From assembly GCF_016889805.1 (NCBI RefSeq), contig NZ_CP069535.1, positions 1-64,000 on the forward strand: DNA of 64,000 nucleotides. The letters run 5' to 3'. Source of the stretch: Rhodanobacter sp. FDAARGOS 1247 (lineage in GTDB: Bacteria; Pseudomonadota; Gammaproteobacteria; Xanthomonadales; Rhodanobacteraceae). The position numbers and the translations under genes were made by a program. Shown piece by piece: positions 16,896-28,975 of the stretch. The notes beneath the pieces are model-generated. The model was given only the letters and a program-made list of their open reading frames with translations. It did no database searches and was not told the DNA's origin. How positions within the stretch are numbered: the stretch's first letter is position 1; every line of letters begins with the position of its first letter.

Positions 16896-18626
16896 TCAGG
16901 CCGCCTTGGGCTTGACCACTTCCTCGCGATCGATGTGATGGGTGATCCACCACTGCTGGCCGAGGCCGACGATGCCGTTGACGGCGTAGTACAGGCACAG
17001 GCCGGCGGGGAAGAAGGCGAACATCACGGTGAACAGCAGCGGCATCACCTTCATCATCTTCGCCTGGGTCGGGTCCATGCCCGCGGCGACCGGGTTCAGC
17101 ACCTGCGTGCCCAGCATCACGACCGCGTAGATGATCGGCAGGATGTACCACGGATCGGGCGCGCTGAGGTCGGGGATCCACAGGAACGGCGAGTGATGCA
17201 GTTCCAGGCTGTACTCGAGCACGAAGTACAGGCCGTAGAACACCGGCATGGTGATCAGCACCGGCAGGCAGCCACCCATCGGGTTGACCTTCTCCTTCTT
17301 GTACAGCTCCATCATCGCCGTCTGCATTTTCTGCTTGTCGTCGCCATAGCGCTCCTTGAGCGCCTGGACACGCGGCTGCAGCTTGCGCATGCGGGCGCTG
17401 GAGCGGTACTGGATGGCGGTGAGCTTCCAGCTCAGGCCCTTGATCAGCAGCACCAGCAGGATGATCGCCACGCCCCAGTTCTTGGTGATGGCGTGGAATT
17501 GCGACAGCACCCAGTGCATCGGCACGGCGATGATCTTGAACATGCCGTAGTCGATGGTGAGATCAAGACCCGGCGCGATCGCGTCCATCGTACCCTGGCG
17601 ATTCGGGCCCACGTACAGGCGCGATTCGCTGGTGGCAGTCTGGCCCGGCGCCACGCTGATGGCGGGACCCACGGTGCGGATCAGGAAGCGCGGATGGGCA
17701 CTGTCCGGATTGATCGTGTCGGTGAGGTAGTGCTCGGTCTGGCCGGCCGGCGGAATCCAGGCGGTGACGAAGTACAGACGCAGCATCGCCGCCCAGCCGC
17801 CCTTGATCTGCGCGTTGAGTTGGTCCTTGGGTTCGGCGAAGTCCTTGAACGGCAGCTTTTCGAACTTCTCGCCGGTGAACCAGGCCGCGCCCTGGAAGCT
17901 GCGCTGTTCCGGATTGGAATAGTTCGCCAGCCAGTTGCTGGCCTTCGGCGGCTCGACGCGCAGCAGCTGCTGGTAGGCGTTGCCCTGCCACGGCGTGGCG
18001 GCGCCGTTGTCGATGCGCTGGCTGACGCCGATCACGTAGCTGCCGCGCTTGAACGTATAGGTCTTGGTGACCTTGAGCCCCGCGGCGTCCTGCCAGACGA
18101 GGTCGACCTTCAGCTCGTCCTGGCCATCGGCCAGGACGTACGAGGTCTTGTCGCTGTGGAACAGCGCCAGGTGGTTCGGCTGGTCCGCCGGGGCGGCATC
18201 GCTGCTGCTGACCAGGCCATTCTGGGCGACCGAGTAGTGCGCCTCGTCGCTGGACAGCAACACCGTCGGCGGCGGGTTGGGGTTCTTGTGCGTGCGTGGC
18301 GCATTCGGGTAGGCCAGCAGGTCGGCGTGCACCAGGCTGCCTCCGCGGCTGTCCACGCCGAGCTTCAACACGTCGGTCTGCACCGTGATCAGCTGTGCAG
18401 CGGCGGGAGCCGGGGCATTGGCCACGTTGCCGACGGCGGGACTGGCCACAGCGGTTGCAGTCGAGCCGGGGATCGCGCCCGGCACGCTGGCATCGCTGCT
18501 CGGCGCCGCGGTGGCCGTCACGGTGTTCTGCGGCGACCTGGGCGCGTAGTCCTTCTGCCAGGCCATGAACAGGAAGTAGGCCACGGCGACCAGGGCGAAC
18601 AAGAGGAAGGTGCGCGTTTGATTCAT
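16896..18626 (-). CDS. yidC: Membrane protein insertase YidC
   Basis: Inner-membrane insertase working alone or with SecYEG. Residues about 5-22 are the N-terminal anchor (TFLLFALVAVAYFLFMAW). A long periplasmic domain (about 40-350) begins with an Ala/Pro/Thr-rich linker. The conserved C-terminal core follows, starting near HWVLSQFHAITKNWG, with LLIKGLSWKLTAIQYRSSAR (the hydrophilic-groove Arg), then MPVFYGLYFVLEYSLELHHS and TVMFAFFPAGLCLYYAVNG. Length 576, typical for Xanthomonadales. It starts 64 bases after rnpA; no yidD gene fits in between. Confidence 0.97.
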   Translation of the reverse strand: MNQTRTFLLFALVAVAYFLFMAWQKDYAPRSPQNTVTATAAPSSDASVPGAIPGSTATAVASPAVGNVANAPAPAAAQLITVQTDVLKLGVDSRGGSLVHADLLAYPNAPRTHKNPNPPPTVLLSSDEAHYSVAQNGLVSSSDAAPADQPNHLALFHSDKTSYVLADGQDELKVDLVWQDAAGLKVTKTYTFKRGSYVIGVSQRIDNGAATPWQGNAYQQLLRVEPPKASNWLANYSNPEQRSFQGAAWFTGEKFEKLPFKDFAEPKDQLNAQIKGGWAAMLRLYFVTAWIPPAGQTEHYLTDTINPDSAHPRFLIRTVGPAISVAPGQTATSESRLYVGPNRQGTMDAIAPGLDLTIDYGMFKIIAVPMHWVLSQFHAITKNWGVAIILLVLLIKGLSWKLTAIQYRSSARMRKLQPRVQALKERYGDDKQKMQTAMMELYKKEKVNPMGGCLPVLITMPVFYGLYFVLEYSLELHHSPFLWIPDLSAPDPWYILPIIYAVVMLGTQVLNPVAAGMDPTQAKMMKVMPLLFTVMFAFFPAGLCLYYAVNGIVGLGQQWWITHHIDREEVVKPKAA

Positions 18627-18690
18627 CGCGTAGCAGATCCGGGTAACGCCACGACACTTGTCAACGCCGCGGAGACAGGTAAGAAGGAGG

Positions 18691-19095
18691 TCAACGCTCG
18701 ATTGTGGTGGTGTCGCCGGCGCGCTTCAATGGTCCGGACGATGCGGTCTGGCCGGCCAGCAGCTTTTTCCACAGTGCATCCAGTTCGGTGAGCAACTGCG
18801 GCCCCGGCACACCGGCGGCCTGTTCGCGGGCCATCACCATCATGTCCACCGCAGGAAGCTGGTGGCGCACGCGACGGAACGATTCGCGCAACAGCCGCTT
18901 GATCCGGTTGCGTTCGACCGCCCGCTTGGAAACGCGCTTGGAGATCGCCAGACCCAGACGGGCATGGCCGAGCTCGTTTTCGCGAAAACGCATATGAAAA
19001 CAGCGGCCGCCTGCGCGTCCGCTGCTTGTCCGCAAGGCGGCGAAGTCACCCGGCCGACGTAACCGCGCGTCGCGCGGCAGCCCGGCGCTGGACAT
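18691..19095 (-). CDS. rnpA: Ribonuclease P protein component
   Basis: Protein subunit of RNase P, which matures tRNA 5' ends. The diagnostic signature ISKRVSKRAVERNRIKRLLR, followed by ESFR, is present in the middle. The N-terminal LPRDARLRRPGDFAAL is the usual hydrophobic-cleft region. The ATG at 19095 is preceded directly by an in-frame GTG at 19098; either could be used. 134 residues. It begins 14 bases after the rpmH stop, in the conserved rpmH-rnpA pair. The gene is arginine-rich and basic as expected for an RNA-binding protein. Confidence 0.95.
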   Translation of the reverse strand: MSSAGLPRDARLRRPGDFAALRTSSGRAGGRCFHMRFRENELGHARLGLAISKRVSKRAVERNRIKRLLRESFRRVRHQLPAVDMMVMAREQAAGVPGPQLLTELDALWKKLLAGQTASSGPLKRAGDTTTIER

Positions 19096-19109
19096 CACGC
19101 CAGGCCTGA

Positions 19110-19244
19110 TTACGGGATCAGGCGCTTGCGGCCCTTGGCGCGACGGGCATTGATGACTTTGCGACCGTCGGCGGTGGCCATACGGGCACGGAAACCGTGG
19201 GTGCGCGCGCGCTTGAGCTTGCTGGGCTGGAAGGTCCGCTTCAT
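19110..19244 (-). CDS. rpmH: Ribosomal protein bL34
   Basis: Large-subunit protein bL34, found by direct translation of the minus strand: [20 protein letters not shown] and on to AKGRKRLIP. At 44 residues it is at the short end of the family and very basic. A good GGAG ribosome site lies seven bases before ATG 19244. It opens the minus-strand rpmH-rnpA-yidC block, transcribed away from dnaA. Confidence 0.97.
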   Translation of the reverse strand: MKRTFQPSKLKRARTHGFRARMATADGRKVINARRAKGRKRLIP

Positions 19245-19262
19245 GGCTTACTCCGAAGGGAA

Positions 19263-19352
19263 TATGGATAAAAAGGTTGGAAAGTATGGCGGGGATTTGT
19301 CACGGCTGTCAAATGCCTGCCCGGCGCAAGCTGTGGACATCCATGTGGATAT
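19263..19352. promoter_or_regulatory. DnaA-box-like sites upstream of dnaA
   Basis: Three sequences close to the DnaA box TTATCCACA, all in the orientation TGTGGATAA: TATGGATAA (19263-19271), TGTGGACAT (19332-19340) and TGTGGATAT (19344-19352). They lie in the rpmH-dnaA spacer and probably mediate dnaA autoregulation, or form part of the origin. Confidence 0.5.
19283..19312 (-). promoter_or_regulatory. Probable rpmH promoter
   Basis: On the minus strand TTGACA (19312-19307), an 18-base spacer, then CATACT (19288-19283), about 39 bases upstream of the rpmH ATG. The -35 is a perfect consensus match. Confidence 0.55.
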
Positions 19353-19437
19353 CCGTGCGGTCTGCCTGTGGAGGCAGCTGTTAGACTAGCCCATCACCCC
19401 GCGCAGCAGCGCTTCAAAGCAGTGGTTGATTTCATTC

Positions 19438-20772
19438 ATGAGTGATCTGTGGCGGCGCTGCCTTGAGCGCCTGGAGGGCGATCTGAGCGCCGAAGACCTG
19501 CACACCTGGCTGATGCCGTTGCAGGCGCGCGAAGATGGCCATGGCCTGCAGCTGTTCGCACCCAATTCGTACACCCTGGAAACGGTTCGCGGACGCTATC
19601 TGGAGCAGATCGAAACCGTGCTGGCGCAACTTGCGGGCAAACCCTGCGCCGTGCGTCTGGAAGTGGGTTCCAGCTCGATCCGCCCAGCCGCGGTCAGCAA
19701 ACCGCCAGCAGCAGCCGCTCCGCGCCCTGCGGCGGCGCCGGCGACTCCGCATCTCCACAACCTGGACCCCCACTACACCTTCGAAACCTTCGTCGAAGGC
19801 AAGTCGAACCAGCTCGGCAAGGCCGCCGCGATGCAGGTGGCGACCAACCCGGGGCGGGCCTACAACCCGCTGTTGCTGTACGGCGGCACCGGCCTGGGCA
19901 AGACCCACCTGATGCACGCCGCCGGCAACCTGATGCGCGAGCACAATCCGGACTGCAAGGTGCTGTACCTGCGTTCCGAGCAGTTCGTCGGGTCGATGAT
20001 CGAGGCCTTGCGTGCCAAGAGCATGGACCAGTTCAAGCAGCGCTTCCGCTCGGTCGACGCGCTGCTGATCGACGACATCCAGTTCTTCGCCGGCAAGGAC
20101 ACCACGCAGGAAGAATTCTTCCACACATTCAACGCCTTGTTCGAATCCAAGCAGCAGATCATCCTCACCTGCGACCGCTATCCGAAGGAAGTGGACAAGC
20201 TGGAGCCCCGGCTGAAGTCGCGGCTGGGCTGGGGCTTGAGCGTGGCGATCGAACCGCCGGATTTCGAAACGCGCGCGGCGATCCTGCTGGCCAAGGCGCA
20301 CGAGAAGGGCGTGGCGGTCGACGAGAACGTGGCGATGCTGCTGGCCAAACGCATCCGTTCCAACGTGCGCGACCTCGAAGGCGCGTTGAACACGCTGGCG
20401 GCGCGGGCGAATTTCTACGGCAAGCCGATCACCACCGACTTCGCCGAGGAAACCCTGCGCGACCTGCTGGCCACCCATGCGCAGGCGGTCACCATCCCGA
20501 ACATCCAGAAGATCACCGCCGAGTATTTCAACGTCCGGCTGCAGGACCTGCTGTCCAAGCGCCGCGTCCGTTCCCTGGCACGCCCGCGCCAGATCGCGAT
20601 GACGCTGTCCAAGGAACTGACCGAACACAGCCTGCCGGAGATCGGCGAGGCCTTCGGTGGGCGCGACCACACCACCGTCATGCACGCGTGCAAGACGATC
20701 CGCAAGTTCATCGAGACGGACCCGCGGATACGGCAGGACTGGGAACAACTGATTCGAACACTGACCGGTTGA
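19438..20772 (+). CDS. dnaA: Chromosomal replication initiator DnaA
   Basis: Initiator ATPase that binds DnaA boxes and opens oriC. I chose ATG 19438 ([16 protein letters not shown]), the family-typical start; a TTG four codons upstream is in frame. Domain I covers about residues 1-80, followed by a Pro/Ala-rich linker (RPAAAPATP). Domain III has [15 protein letters not shown], Walker [15 protein letters not shown] and Walker [15 protein letters not shown]. Domain IV has the DNA-binding signature [20 protein letters not shown] and [13 protein letters not shown]. Length 444. First gene of the dnaA-dnaN-recF-gyrB series on the plus strand. Confidence 0.98.
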   Translation: MSDLWRRCLERLEGDLSAEDLHTWLMPLQAREDGHGLQLFAPNSYTLETVRGRYLEQIETVLAQLAGKPCAVRLEVGSSSIRPAAVSKPPAAAAPRPAAAPATPHLHNLDPHYTFETFVEGKSNQLGKAAAMQVATNPGRAYNPLLLYGGTGLGKTHLMHAAGNLMREHNPDCKVLYLRSEQFVGSMIEALRAKSMDQFKQRFRSVDALLIDDIQFFAGKDTTQEEFFHTFNALFESKQQIILTCDRYPKEVDKLEPRLKSRLGWGLSVAIEPPDFETRAAILLAKAHEKGVAVDENVAMLLAKRIRSNVRDLEGALNTLAARANFYGKPITTDFAEETLRDLLATHAQAVTIPNIQKITAEYFNVRLQDLLSKRRVRSLARPRQIAMTLSKELTEHSLPEIGEAFGGRDHTTVMHACKTIRKFIETDPRIRQDWEQLIRTLTG

Positions 20773-21016
20773 GGCGGAAATCAGCGAAAGCTATGGATAA
20801 GCGGGCGCGCAGGTTGTGGATAATGGGTGGATGGATTGGCCGCTAGACTTATCCACAAATCACGCACCGGCAACCCGCCTCTCGGGACACAGTGTGGAAA
20901 CGCGACAACTTTTTGATTTGTCTGTGGTTTTTGAGATATAAAAGTTATACACCGCACCAACAACCACTACCAACTTCTTTTAAAGATAGAACAGCAGGTA
21001 TAGGGGAAGCACAGCC
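20773..21016. other. oriC: Probable chromosomal replication origin (oriC) in the dnaA-dnaN spacer
   Basis: The 244-bp spacer holds two perfect DnaA boxes, TGTGGATAA (20815-20823) and TTATCCACA (20849-20857), plus a one-mismatch copy TATGGATAA (20792-20800) and a weak TTATACACC (20945-20953). It also has an unusually AT-rich tract at about 20910-20950 (AACTTTTTGATTTGTC and TTTTTGAGATATAAAAG) in a window that is otherwise GC-rich, a candidate unwinding element. The flanking minus-strand rpmH block and plus-strand dnaA block diverge here, as expected at an origin. The rpmH-dnaA spacer is a weaker alternative. Confidence 0.75.
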
Positions 21017-22117
21017 ATGCAATTCAGCATCCAACGAGAAGCCCTGCTCAAGCCGCTGCAACAGGTTGTCGGCGTGGTCGAACGGCGGCAGACCCTGCCG
21101 GTCCTGGCCAACCTTCTGGTCAAGGTCGGCGACGGCAAGCTGTCCCTCACCGGCACCGATCTCGAAGTCGAGATGGTGGCCACGGCAGACGCGGAGAAGC
21201 TGGCCGACGGCGAGATCACCATTCCCGCGCGCAAGCTGTTCGACATCGTGCGCGCCCTGCCGGACGGCGCCCGCATCGACCTGAAGTTGAACGGCGACCG
21301 CGTGGCGCTGAATGCCGGACGCAGCCGCTTCACGCTGACCACCTTGCCGGCCAGCGAATTCCCCACCGTTGACCAGATCGAACTGGTCGAGAAGGTCAGC
21401 CTTCCGGAGGAGGTCCTGCGGGACCTGATGGAACGCACGGCATTCGCGATGGCAAACCAGGACGTGCGCTATTACCTCAATGGCATGTTGCTGGACCTGC
21501 AGGAACACACGTTGCGCTGCGTGGCCACCGACGGTCATCGACTGGCGATGAAGGAAACCGAGCTGCAGAGCTCGGTGAGCACCCGCCGGCAGATCATCAT
21601 TCCGCGCAAGGGCGTCAACGAACTGGTCGGCCTGCTCGAGACCGGCGATGGCGAGGTCGAGCTGGAGTTCGGCCGCAATCACCTGCGCGTGCGTCGCGGC
21701 GAGGTGGTTTTCACCTCCAAGCTGATCGACGGACGTTTCCCGGACTACGAAGCGGTGATTCCGTTGGGCGCCGACAAGACCGCCACGCTGGATCGCGAAG
21801 TGCTGCGCGGCGCCCTGCAGCGTGCCGCCATTCTCTCGAACGAGAAGTACCGCGGCGTTCGCCTGGAACTGTCGCCGGGCAAGCTGCGCATCGTTGCGCA
21901 CAACCCCGAGCAGGAAGAGGCGGTCGAGGAAGTGGAGGCCGATACGCACGTGTCGGATCTGGCCGTGGGTTTCAACGTGGGATACCTGCTGGATGCGCTG
22001 GCGGCGTTGCGTGGCGACCAGGCCCGCTTGAGCCTGCGAGACGCGCAGTCCAGCTGTCTGGTGCAGGAACACGACAACGAGCACGCTCGTCACGTGATCA
22101 TGCCGCTGCGGCTCTGA
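21017..22117 (+). CDS. dnaN: DNA polymerase III beta sliding clamp
   Basis: Ring-shaped processivity clamp loaded on DNA and used by Pol III and other polymerases. Starts MQFSIQREALLKPLQQVVGV with AGGGGA upstream. Three clamp domains are recognisable; typical sequences are RRQTLPVLANLLV, TDLEVEM, RDLMERTAFAMANQDVRYYLNG, CVATDGHRLA, and the C-terminal VQEHDNEHARHVIMPLRL with the family's MPMRL-like end. Length 366, exactly typical. Follows the probable oriC; recF follows after 96 bases. Confidence 0.98.
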   Translation: MQFSIQREALLKPLQQVVGVVERRQTLPVLANLLVKVGDGKLSLTGTDLEVEMVATADAEKLADGEITIPARKLFDIVRALPDGARIDLKLNGDRVALNAGRSRFTLTTLPASEFPTVDQIELVEKVSLPEEVLRDLMERTAFAMANQDVRYYLNGMLLDLQEHTLRCVATDGHRLAMKETELQSSVSTRRQIIIPRKGVNELVGLLETGDGEVELEFGRNHLRVRRGEVVFTSKLIDGRFPDYEAVIPLGADKTATLDREVLRGALQRAAILSNEKYRGVRLELSPGKLRIVAHNPEQEEAVEEVEADTHVSDLAVGFNVGYLLDALAALRGDQARLSLRDAQSSCLVQEHDNEHARHVIMPLRL

Positions 22118-22213
22118 CGGCCACGGCATGGTTTTCAGCAGCTGGGGCAGGAAGTCGAGGCGCCGGGGTATCCGAGAGGAACTCCGGCGTTGCTGTTTGC
22201 GGCGTGGCTGCGC

Positions 22214-23293
22214 ATGAACATCGAACAGCTGCGCATTGCCGGCCTGCGCTGCTTCGGCGAGGCAGCCGTGGCGTTGGACCCCGGCATCAATGTCTTTACC
22301 GGCGACAACGGCGCGGGCAAGACCAGCGTGCTGGAAGCGGTGTTCCTGCTGTCCCACGGTCGCTCCTTTCGTAGCGGCGCCAAGGATGCCCTGTTGCAGC
22401 GAGGGGCATCGGGACTGTCCATCTTTGCCGAACTGCGCCATGCGGATGGCCGACTCGCGCGGCTCGGCTTGGGGCGGACGGGATCCCGCTGGGAAGGGCG
22501 GCTCGATGGACTCAACGCCCCGTTGGGTGAACTCGTTCGGGAGTGTGCCGTGGTCTGTTTTGATCCCGGTTCGCACGCACTCATCTCCGGGGGGGCCGAG
22601 GAACGCCGCCGCTATCTCGACTGGGGCGTGTTCCACGTGGAACATCAGTTCCTGTCGACCTGGCGCCGTTATCAGCGGGCTCTGAAACAACGGAACAGCC
22701 TGCTGCGCAGCTACCCGCTGGCCGCTGACGCACTCTTCCTGCCCTGGGAAGCCGAGCTGGCCCAGACGGGGCAGCAGATCGACCTGCAACGGCAGGCATA
22801 TCTCGATCTGCTGCGACCCAGGCTGGCCCGAAGCATGGAAGGACTGCTGGGTGAGCTGGGCGCGCTGGAGCTGCGGTATCGCCGGGGGTGGGCGGAAGAT
22901 CAGGACCTGGCCTCGCAGTTGCGCGTCCAACGGGAGAGGGACGTCGCTCGTGGGCACACCACGATGGGAGTCCACCGCGCAGACTGGACGCTGGCGTTCG
23001 AGCATGCTCCGCTGCGCGAGCACCTGTCGCGCGGCCAGGGCAAGCTGGTCGCGTTGGCCTGCATGCTGGCTCAAGCCGAACTCTACGCGGAGCATCACGG
23101 CGACTGGCCCATTGTTTGTCTGGATGACCTGGCTTCGGAACTCGACCAAGCCCATCAACGCGCAGTCATCGGACAATTGATGGGGGCCAGCGCCCAGATT
23201 CTGCTGACGGGGACCGAGCTGCCAGCAGCGATGCAGGGGCTGCCCGCCCGGGTGTTCCACGTGGAACAAGGTGAGCTGTCCCGCCTGCTATAA
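22214..23293 (+). CDS. recF: DNA replication and repair protein RecF
   Basis: SMC-like ATPase that loads RecA at gaps with RecO and RecR. I chose ATG 22214 (MNIEQLRIAGLRCFGEAAVA), the canonical start, rather than the in-frame TTG at 22190. Walker A is TGDNGAGKTSVLEAVFLLSHG. The signature LSRGQGKLVALACMLAQAELY and Walker B IVCLDDLASELDQAHQ are intact near the C-terminus. Length 359. Order dnaN-recF-gyrB is conserved. The coding sequence twice contains TTCCACGTGGAACA-like motifs (around 22632 and 23256), encoding FHVE. Confidence 0.97.
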   Translation: MNIEQLRIAGLRCFGEAAVALDPGINVFTGDNGAGKTSVLEAVFLLSHGRSFRSGAKDALLQRGASGLSIFAELRHADGRLARLGLGRTGSRWEGRLDGLNAPLGELVRECAVVCFDPGSHALISGGAEERRRYLDWGVFHVEHQFLSTWRRYQRALKQRNSLLRSYPLAADALFLPWEAELAQTGQQIDLQRQAYLDLLRPRLARSMEGLLGELGALELRYRRGWAEDQDLASQLRVQRERDVARGHTTMGVHRADWTLAFEHAPLREHLSRGQGKLVALACMLAQAELYAEHHGDWPIVCLDDLASELDQAHQRAVIGQLMGASAQILLTGTELPAAMQGLPARVFHVEQGELSRLL

Positions 23294-23362
23294 TCGAAAG
23301 GTTGCATCCCCACGGATTGCATAACCCTGTCCGGCCTTCACGGCGCCGCGTCGGGCGGGTAG

Positions 23363-25819
<2,457 letters not shown>

Positions 25820-25865
25820 CCATTCGCCAGAGTATGCACGAGTCATCGCCAAGTGGTTGATTTTC

Positions 25866-25896
25866 AACAAGCTTCCATGCGGCGTTGCAGCTTGTT
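25866..25896 (+). terminator. Weak hairpin after gyrB
   Basis: AACAAGCT (25866-25873) pairs with AGCTTGTT (25889-25896) across a 15-base loop. No T-run follows, so it may be only a processing or weak termination structure in the 156-bp spacer before the TPR gene. Confidence 0.35.
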
Positions 25897-25975
25897 ATCG
25901 CACGCCGGCTCGGGTTAATCTCCACAGTTCCCCCGCGTCACTCGATCGATACGCGCAGACAAAACGAGGATCACC

Positions 25976-27262
25976 ATGAAGCATGTCCGTGGATTGACCA
26001 TGCTGGCGAGTGCGGCACTGTTGCTCGGCCTTGCCAGCAGCCCGGTTCTGGCGCGCAAGCACGAGGACACGCCAAAGAAGGAAGTGCTTTATCCCGACAC
26101 CAGTCGCAAGGAGCCGAAACTCGACCTGACCAGCGAGAAGGACCAGAAGAACCTCAGCGAGGGTCTGGACGCGGTCAACGCAGGCGACAAGGCCAAGGCC
26201 CAGGAACTCCTGCAGCCGATCGTCGACCACAGCAAGAGCAAATATGCGCAAGGCCTCGCTCTCCAGGGGCTGGCCAACCTCGCCTACAACAACCAGGACG
26301 TGAAGGGGGCGATCAGCCTGCTGCAGCGCTCGTTGGCCGTCGGCCTGCTGCCGAACGATACCTATTTCCAGCTCCAGTACATGCTCGCCCAGTTCCAGAT
26401 GGCCGACGAGCAGTACCAGGCCGCGCTCGACACGATCACGAAGTGGCGCGCGGAAGGCAAGAAGGAAACCGCCGATTCCTACGCGCTCGAGGGCAACGCG
26501 TATTACCGTCTTGCCAAGTATCCCGAGGCGATCGCCGCGATCACCAAGGCCAAGTCGCTGAGCACCAAGGCCGAGCCGAGCTGGGACCAGCTCCTGATGG
26601 CCAGCTACGCCGAATCCGGCCAGGACGACAAGGCGGCCGCGCTGGCGACCGATCAGCTCAATTCGAACCCGACTGACCCCAATGCGCTGAACAACGCCGT
26701 GGCCGTGTTGATGCAGGCGCACAAGTATCCCGAAGCGATCCAGCTGATGGAGAAGGCTCGTGCGGCCGGTACGCTGACCAAGGAATCGCATTACGTGAAC
26801 CTTGCCAAGCTGTACCTGATCACCGGCCAGGAAAGCGCGGACCCTGGCCCGAATGCGGCCAAGGCTGCACAGGCCCTGGAAGAAGGCATGAGCAAGGGTG
26901 TGGTCAAGCCGACAGCGGAAACCTATGTGCTGCTCGGTCAGGCCGCCGAGATCGGCAACAAGATCGACAACGCCGTCGGCTACTACGCGAAAGCCCAGCC
27001 GCTCGCCAGCGACGGCGAACCCGCGCTCCGTGCCAGCCGCCTGATGCTCAGCGAGAGCAAGTACAAGCAGGCCAGGACCCTGGTGCAGACCGCCCTCGAC
27101 AAGGGTGTCAAGGAGAAGGGCAAGGCCTACATGATCCTGGCCGAAAGCGAGCGCGGCATGAAGAACAAGCCCGCTGCAATCGCGGCCATGAAAAAGGCCG
27201 CGCAGGATCCGGAAACCGCCGCGAAGGCCAAGGCCTGGCTGCAGAAGGCCGGTGCCGGCTGA
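25976..27262 (+). CDS. Exported tetratricopeptide-repeat protein
   Basis: Periplasmic or envelope TPR protein of 428 residues. A clear Sec signal (MKHVRGLTMLASAALLLGLA) ends near VLA-RKHED. The mature part is built of helical TPR-like units from about residue 60 onward (LSEGLDAVNAGDKAKAQELL, QGLANLAYNNQDVKGAISLL, EGNAYYRLAKYPEAIAAI, LNNAVAVLMQAHKYPEAIQL) and is rich in Lys/Ala. A GAGGA ribosome site precedes the ATG. It directly precedes tonB-exbB-exbD on the same strand, as I recall for related genomes. It may help TonB-dependent uptake, but no specific function can be claimed. Confidence 0.85.
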   Translation: MKHVRGLTMLASAALLLGLASSPVLARKHEDTPKKEVLYPDTSRKEPKLDLTSEKDQKNLSEGLDAVNAGDKAKAQELLQPIVDHSKSKYAQGLALQGLANLAYNNQDVKGAISLLQRSLAVGLLPNDTYFQLQYMLAQFQMADEQYQAALDTITKWRAEGKKETADSYALEGNAYYRLAKYPEAIAAITKAKSLSTKAEPSWDQLLMASYAESGQDDKAAALATDQLNSNPTDPNALNNAVAVLMQAHKYPEAIQLMEKARAAGTLTKESHYVNLAKLYLITGQESADPGPNAAKAAQALEEGMSKGVVKPTAETYVLLGQAAEIGNKIDNAVGYYAKAQPLASDGEPALRASRLMLSESKYKQARTLVQTALDKGVKEKGKAYMILAESERGMKNKPAAIAAMKKAAQDPETAAKAKAWLQKAGAG

Positions 27263-27282
27263 AAGCGGAAAGATCATGGCAA

Positions 27283-27319
27283 GCTGCGGGATGGAATGGC
27301 CGCCAATCCGCCCCGCAGC
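27283..27319 (+). terminator. Hairpin between the TPR gene and tonB
   Basis: GCTGCGGG (27283-27290) pairs with CCCGCAGC (27312-27319), with a partly self-complementary 21-base loop. No T-run. It is in the 213-bp spacer before tonB, which should also hold the tonB promoter, although I see no convincing one and no Fur box. Confidence 0.35.
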
Positions 27320-27475
27320 GCTATACAAAAGCCATGTGCTGTTGTAACGTTGAAACCTTCCCCTGCGTCTCCCCAGTGGCAAGTTCTCTCCGGCTCCGTC
27401 CAGACATCAGACGGATCCGGGCCAAGCCCTGCGGCAACGTTCTCTTCCGATTGATCAGCTCCAGACTAGTGACAG

Positions 27476-28131
<656 letters not shown>

Positions 28132-28135
<4 letters not shown>

Positions 28136-28153
28136 CCGGATCCACCCGGTTAC
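28132..28153 (+). promoter_or_regulatory. Intercistronic hairpin at the tonB stop
   Basis: GTAACCGG (28132-28139) and CCGGTTAC (28146-28153) form a perfect 8-bp stem with a 6-base loop, starting inside the tonB stop region. No T-run. It could stabilise or partly terminate the message so that exbB-exbD are made at a different level from tonB. Confidence 0.5.
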
Positions 28154-28190
28154 AGTTACAGTTCACGCTTGACTTCCCTAGGGTAGCGTT

Positions 28191-28964
28191 ATGTTCCTAC
28201 AGACTCCTGCAACGACCGATGCCGCACAGGCCATGGGTGGCAATACCAACGCCGAAGCCATGAAGCAGATGGGCTTCGACAACCTTATCCAGAACTTCGA
28301 CTGGCTCGGCTGGGTCGTCTTCGTGACCCTGGTCGTGATGTCGTTCCTGTCGTGGTACTTCATCATCGCCAACGGCATCCGCAACGCCACCGTCCGCGCT
28401 CGCGCCGACAAGGTCATCGACGGCTTCTGGGGCAACGGTTCCACCCAGGACGCGATCCGCGAACTCGAGGCGCAGCCGCGCAGCGAGCCGTTCTCGAAGA
28501 TTGCGCTGGACGCCGCCTCGGCGGTTGCCCATCACCAGCAGGCCACCGCGGCTGCCGGCACCACCGGTCGTCTGGCCGAGTCGCTGAGCCGTTCGGAGTT
28601 CATCGATCGCGCCCTGCGTCAGGCCGTGGCTCGCGAGAGCCTGCGTCTGGAAGGCGGCATGACCCTGCTCGCCACCGTCGGTTCGGCGGCTCCGTTCGTC
28701 GGTCTGCTCGGTACGGTGTGGGGCATCTACCACGCGCTGATCCGCATCGCCGCTTCGGGCAACGCCTCGATGAACGCCGTGGCCGGCCCGGTCGGTGAGG
28801 CGCTGATCATGACCGCCTTCGGTCTGTTCGCTGCTATCCCGGCGCTGTTCGCGTACAACTTCTTCAGCCGCTCGAACCGCCTGACCTACGCCCGCTTCGA
28901 CGAATTCGCACACGACCTGCACGACTTCTTCGCTACCGGTTCGCGCGTCGACAGCTCGAAGTGA
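28191..28964 (+). CDS. exbB: ExbB proton-channel subunit (MotA/TolQ/ExbB family)
   Basis: Forms the proton channel with ExbD that energises TonB. Three membrane segments: WLGWVVFVTLVVMSFLSWYF (about 42-62), GGMTLLATVGSAAPFVGLLGT (about 160-180) and IMTAFGLFAAIPALFAYNFF (about 205-225). The signature GLLGTVWGIYHAL is intact. Length 257, with an extended N-terminal region containing Ala/Asn-rich sequence as in Xanthomonas ExbB. Starts 55 bases after tonB, across a hairpin, and is followed by two exbD genes. Confidence 0.95.
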   Translation: MFLQTPATTDAAQAMGGNTNAEAMKQMGFDNLIQNFDWLGWVVFVTLVVMSFLSWYFIIANGIRNATVRARADKVIDGFWGNGSTQDAIRELEAQPRSEPFSKIALDAASAVAHHQQATAAAGTTGRLAESLSRSEFIDRALRQAVARESLRLEGGMTLLATVGSAAPFVGLLGTVWGIYHALIRIAASGNASMNAVAGPVGEALIMTAFGLFAAIPALFAYNFFSRSNRLTYARFDEFAHDLHDFFATGSRVDSSK

Positions 28965-28975
28965 GGGATTGACCC

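Noticed and set aside
22625..23270. Repeated TTCCACGTGGAACA-like motifs inside recF as ParB (parS) sites
   Set aside because: The motif resembles the parS core GTTCCACGTGGAAC and occurs near the origin, but both copies are inside coding sequence encoding FHVE, and no parAB genes are in the window. Without a genome-wide count I did not list it as a feature, although it would merit a check.
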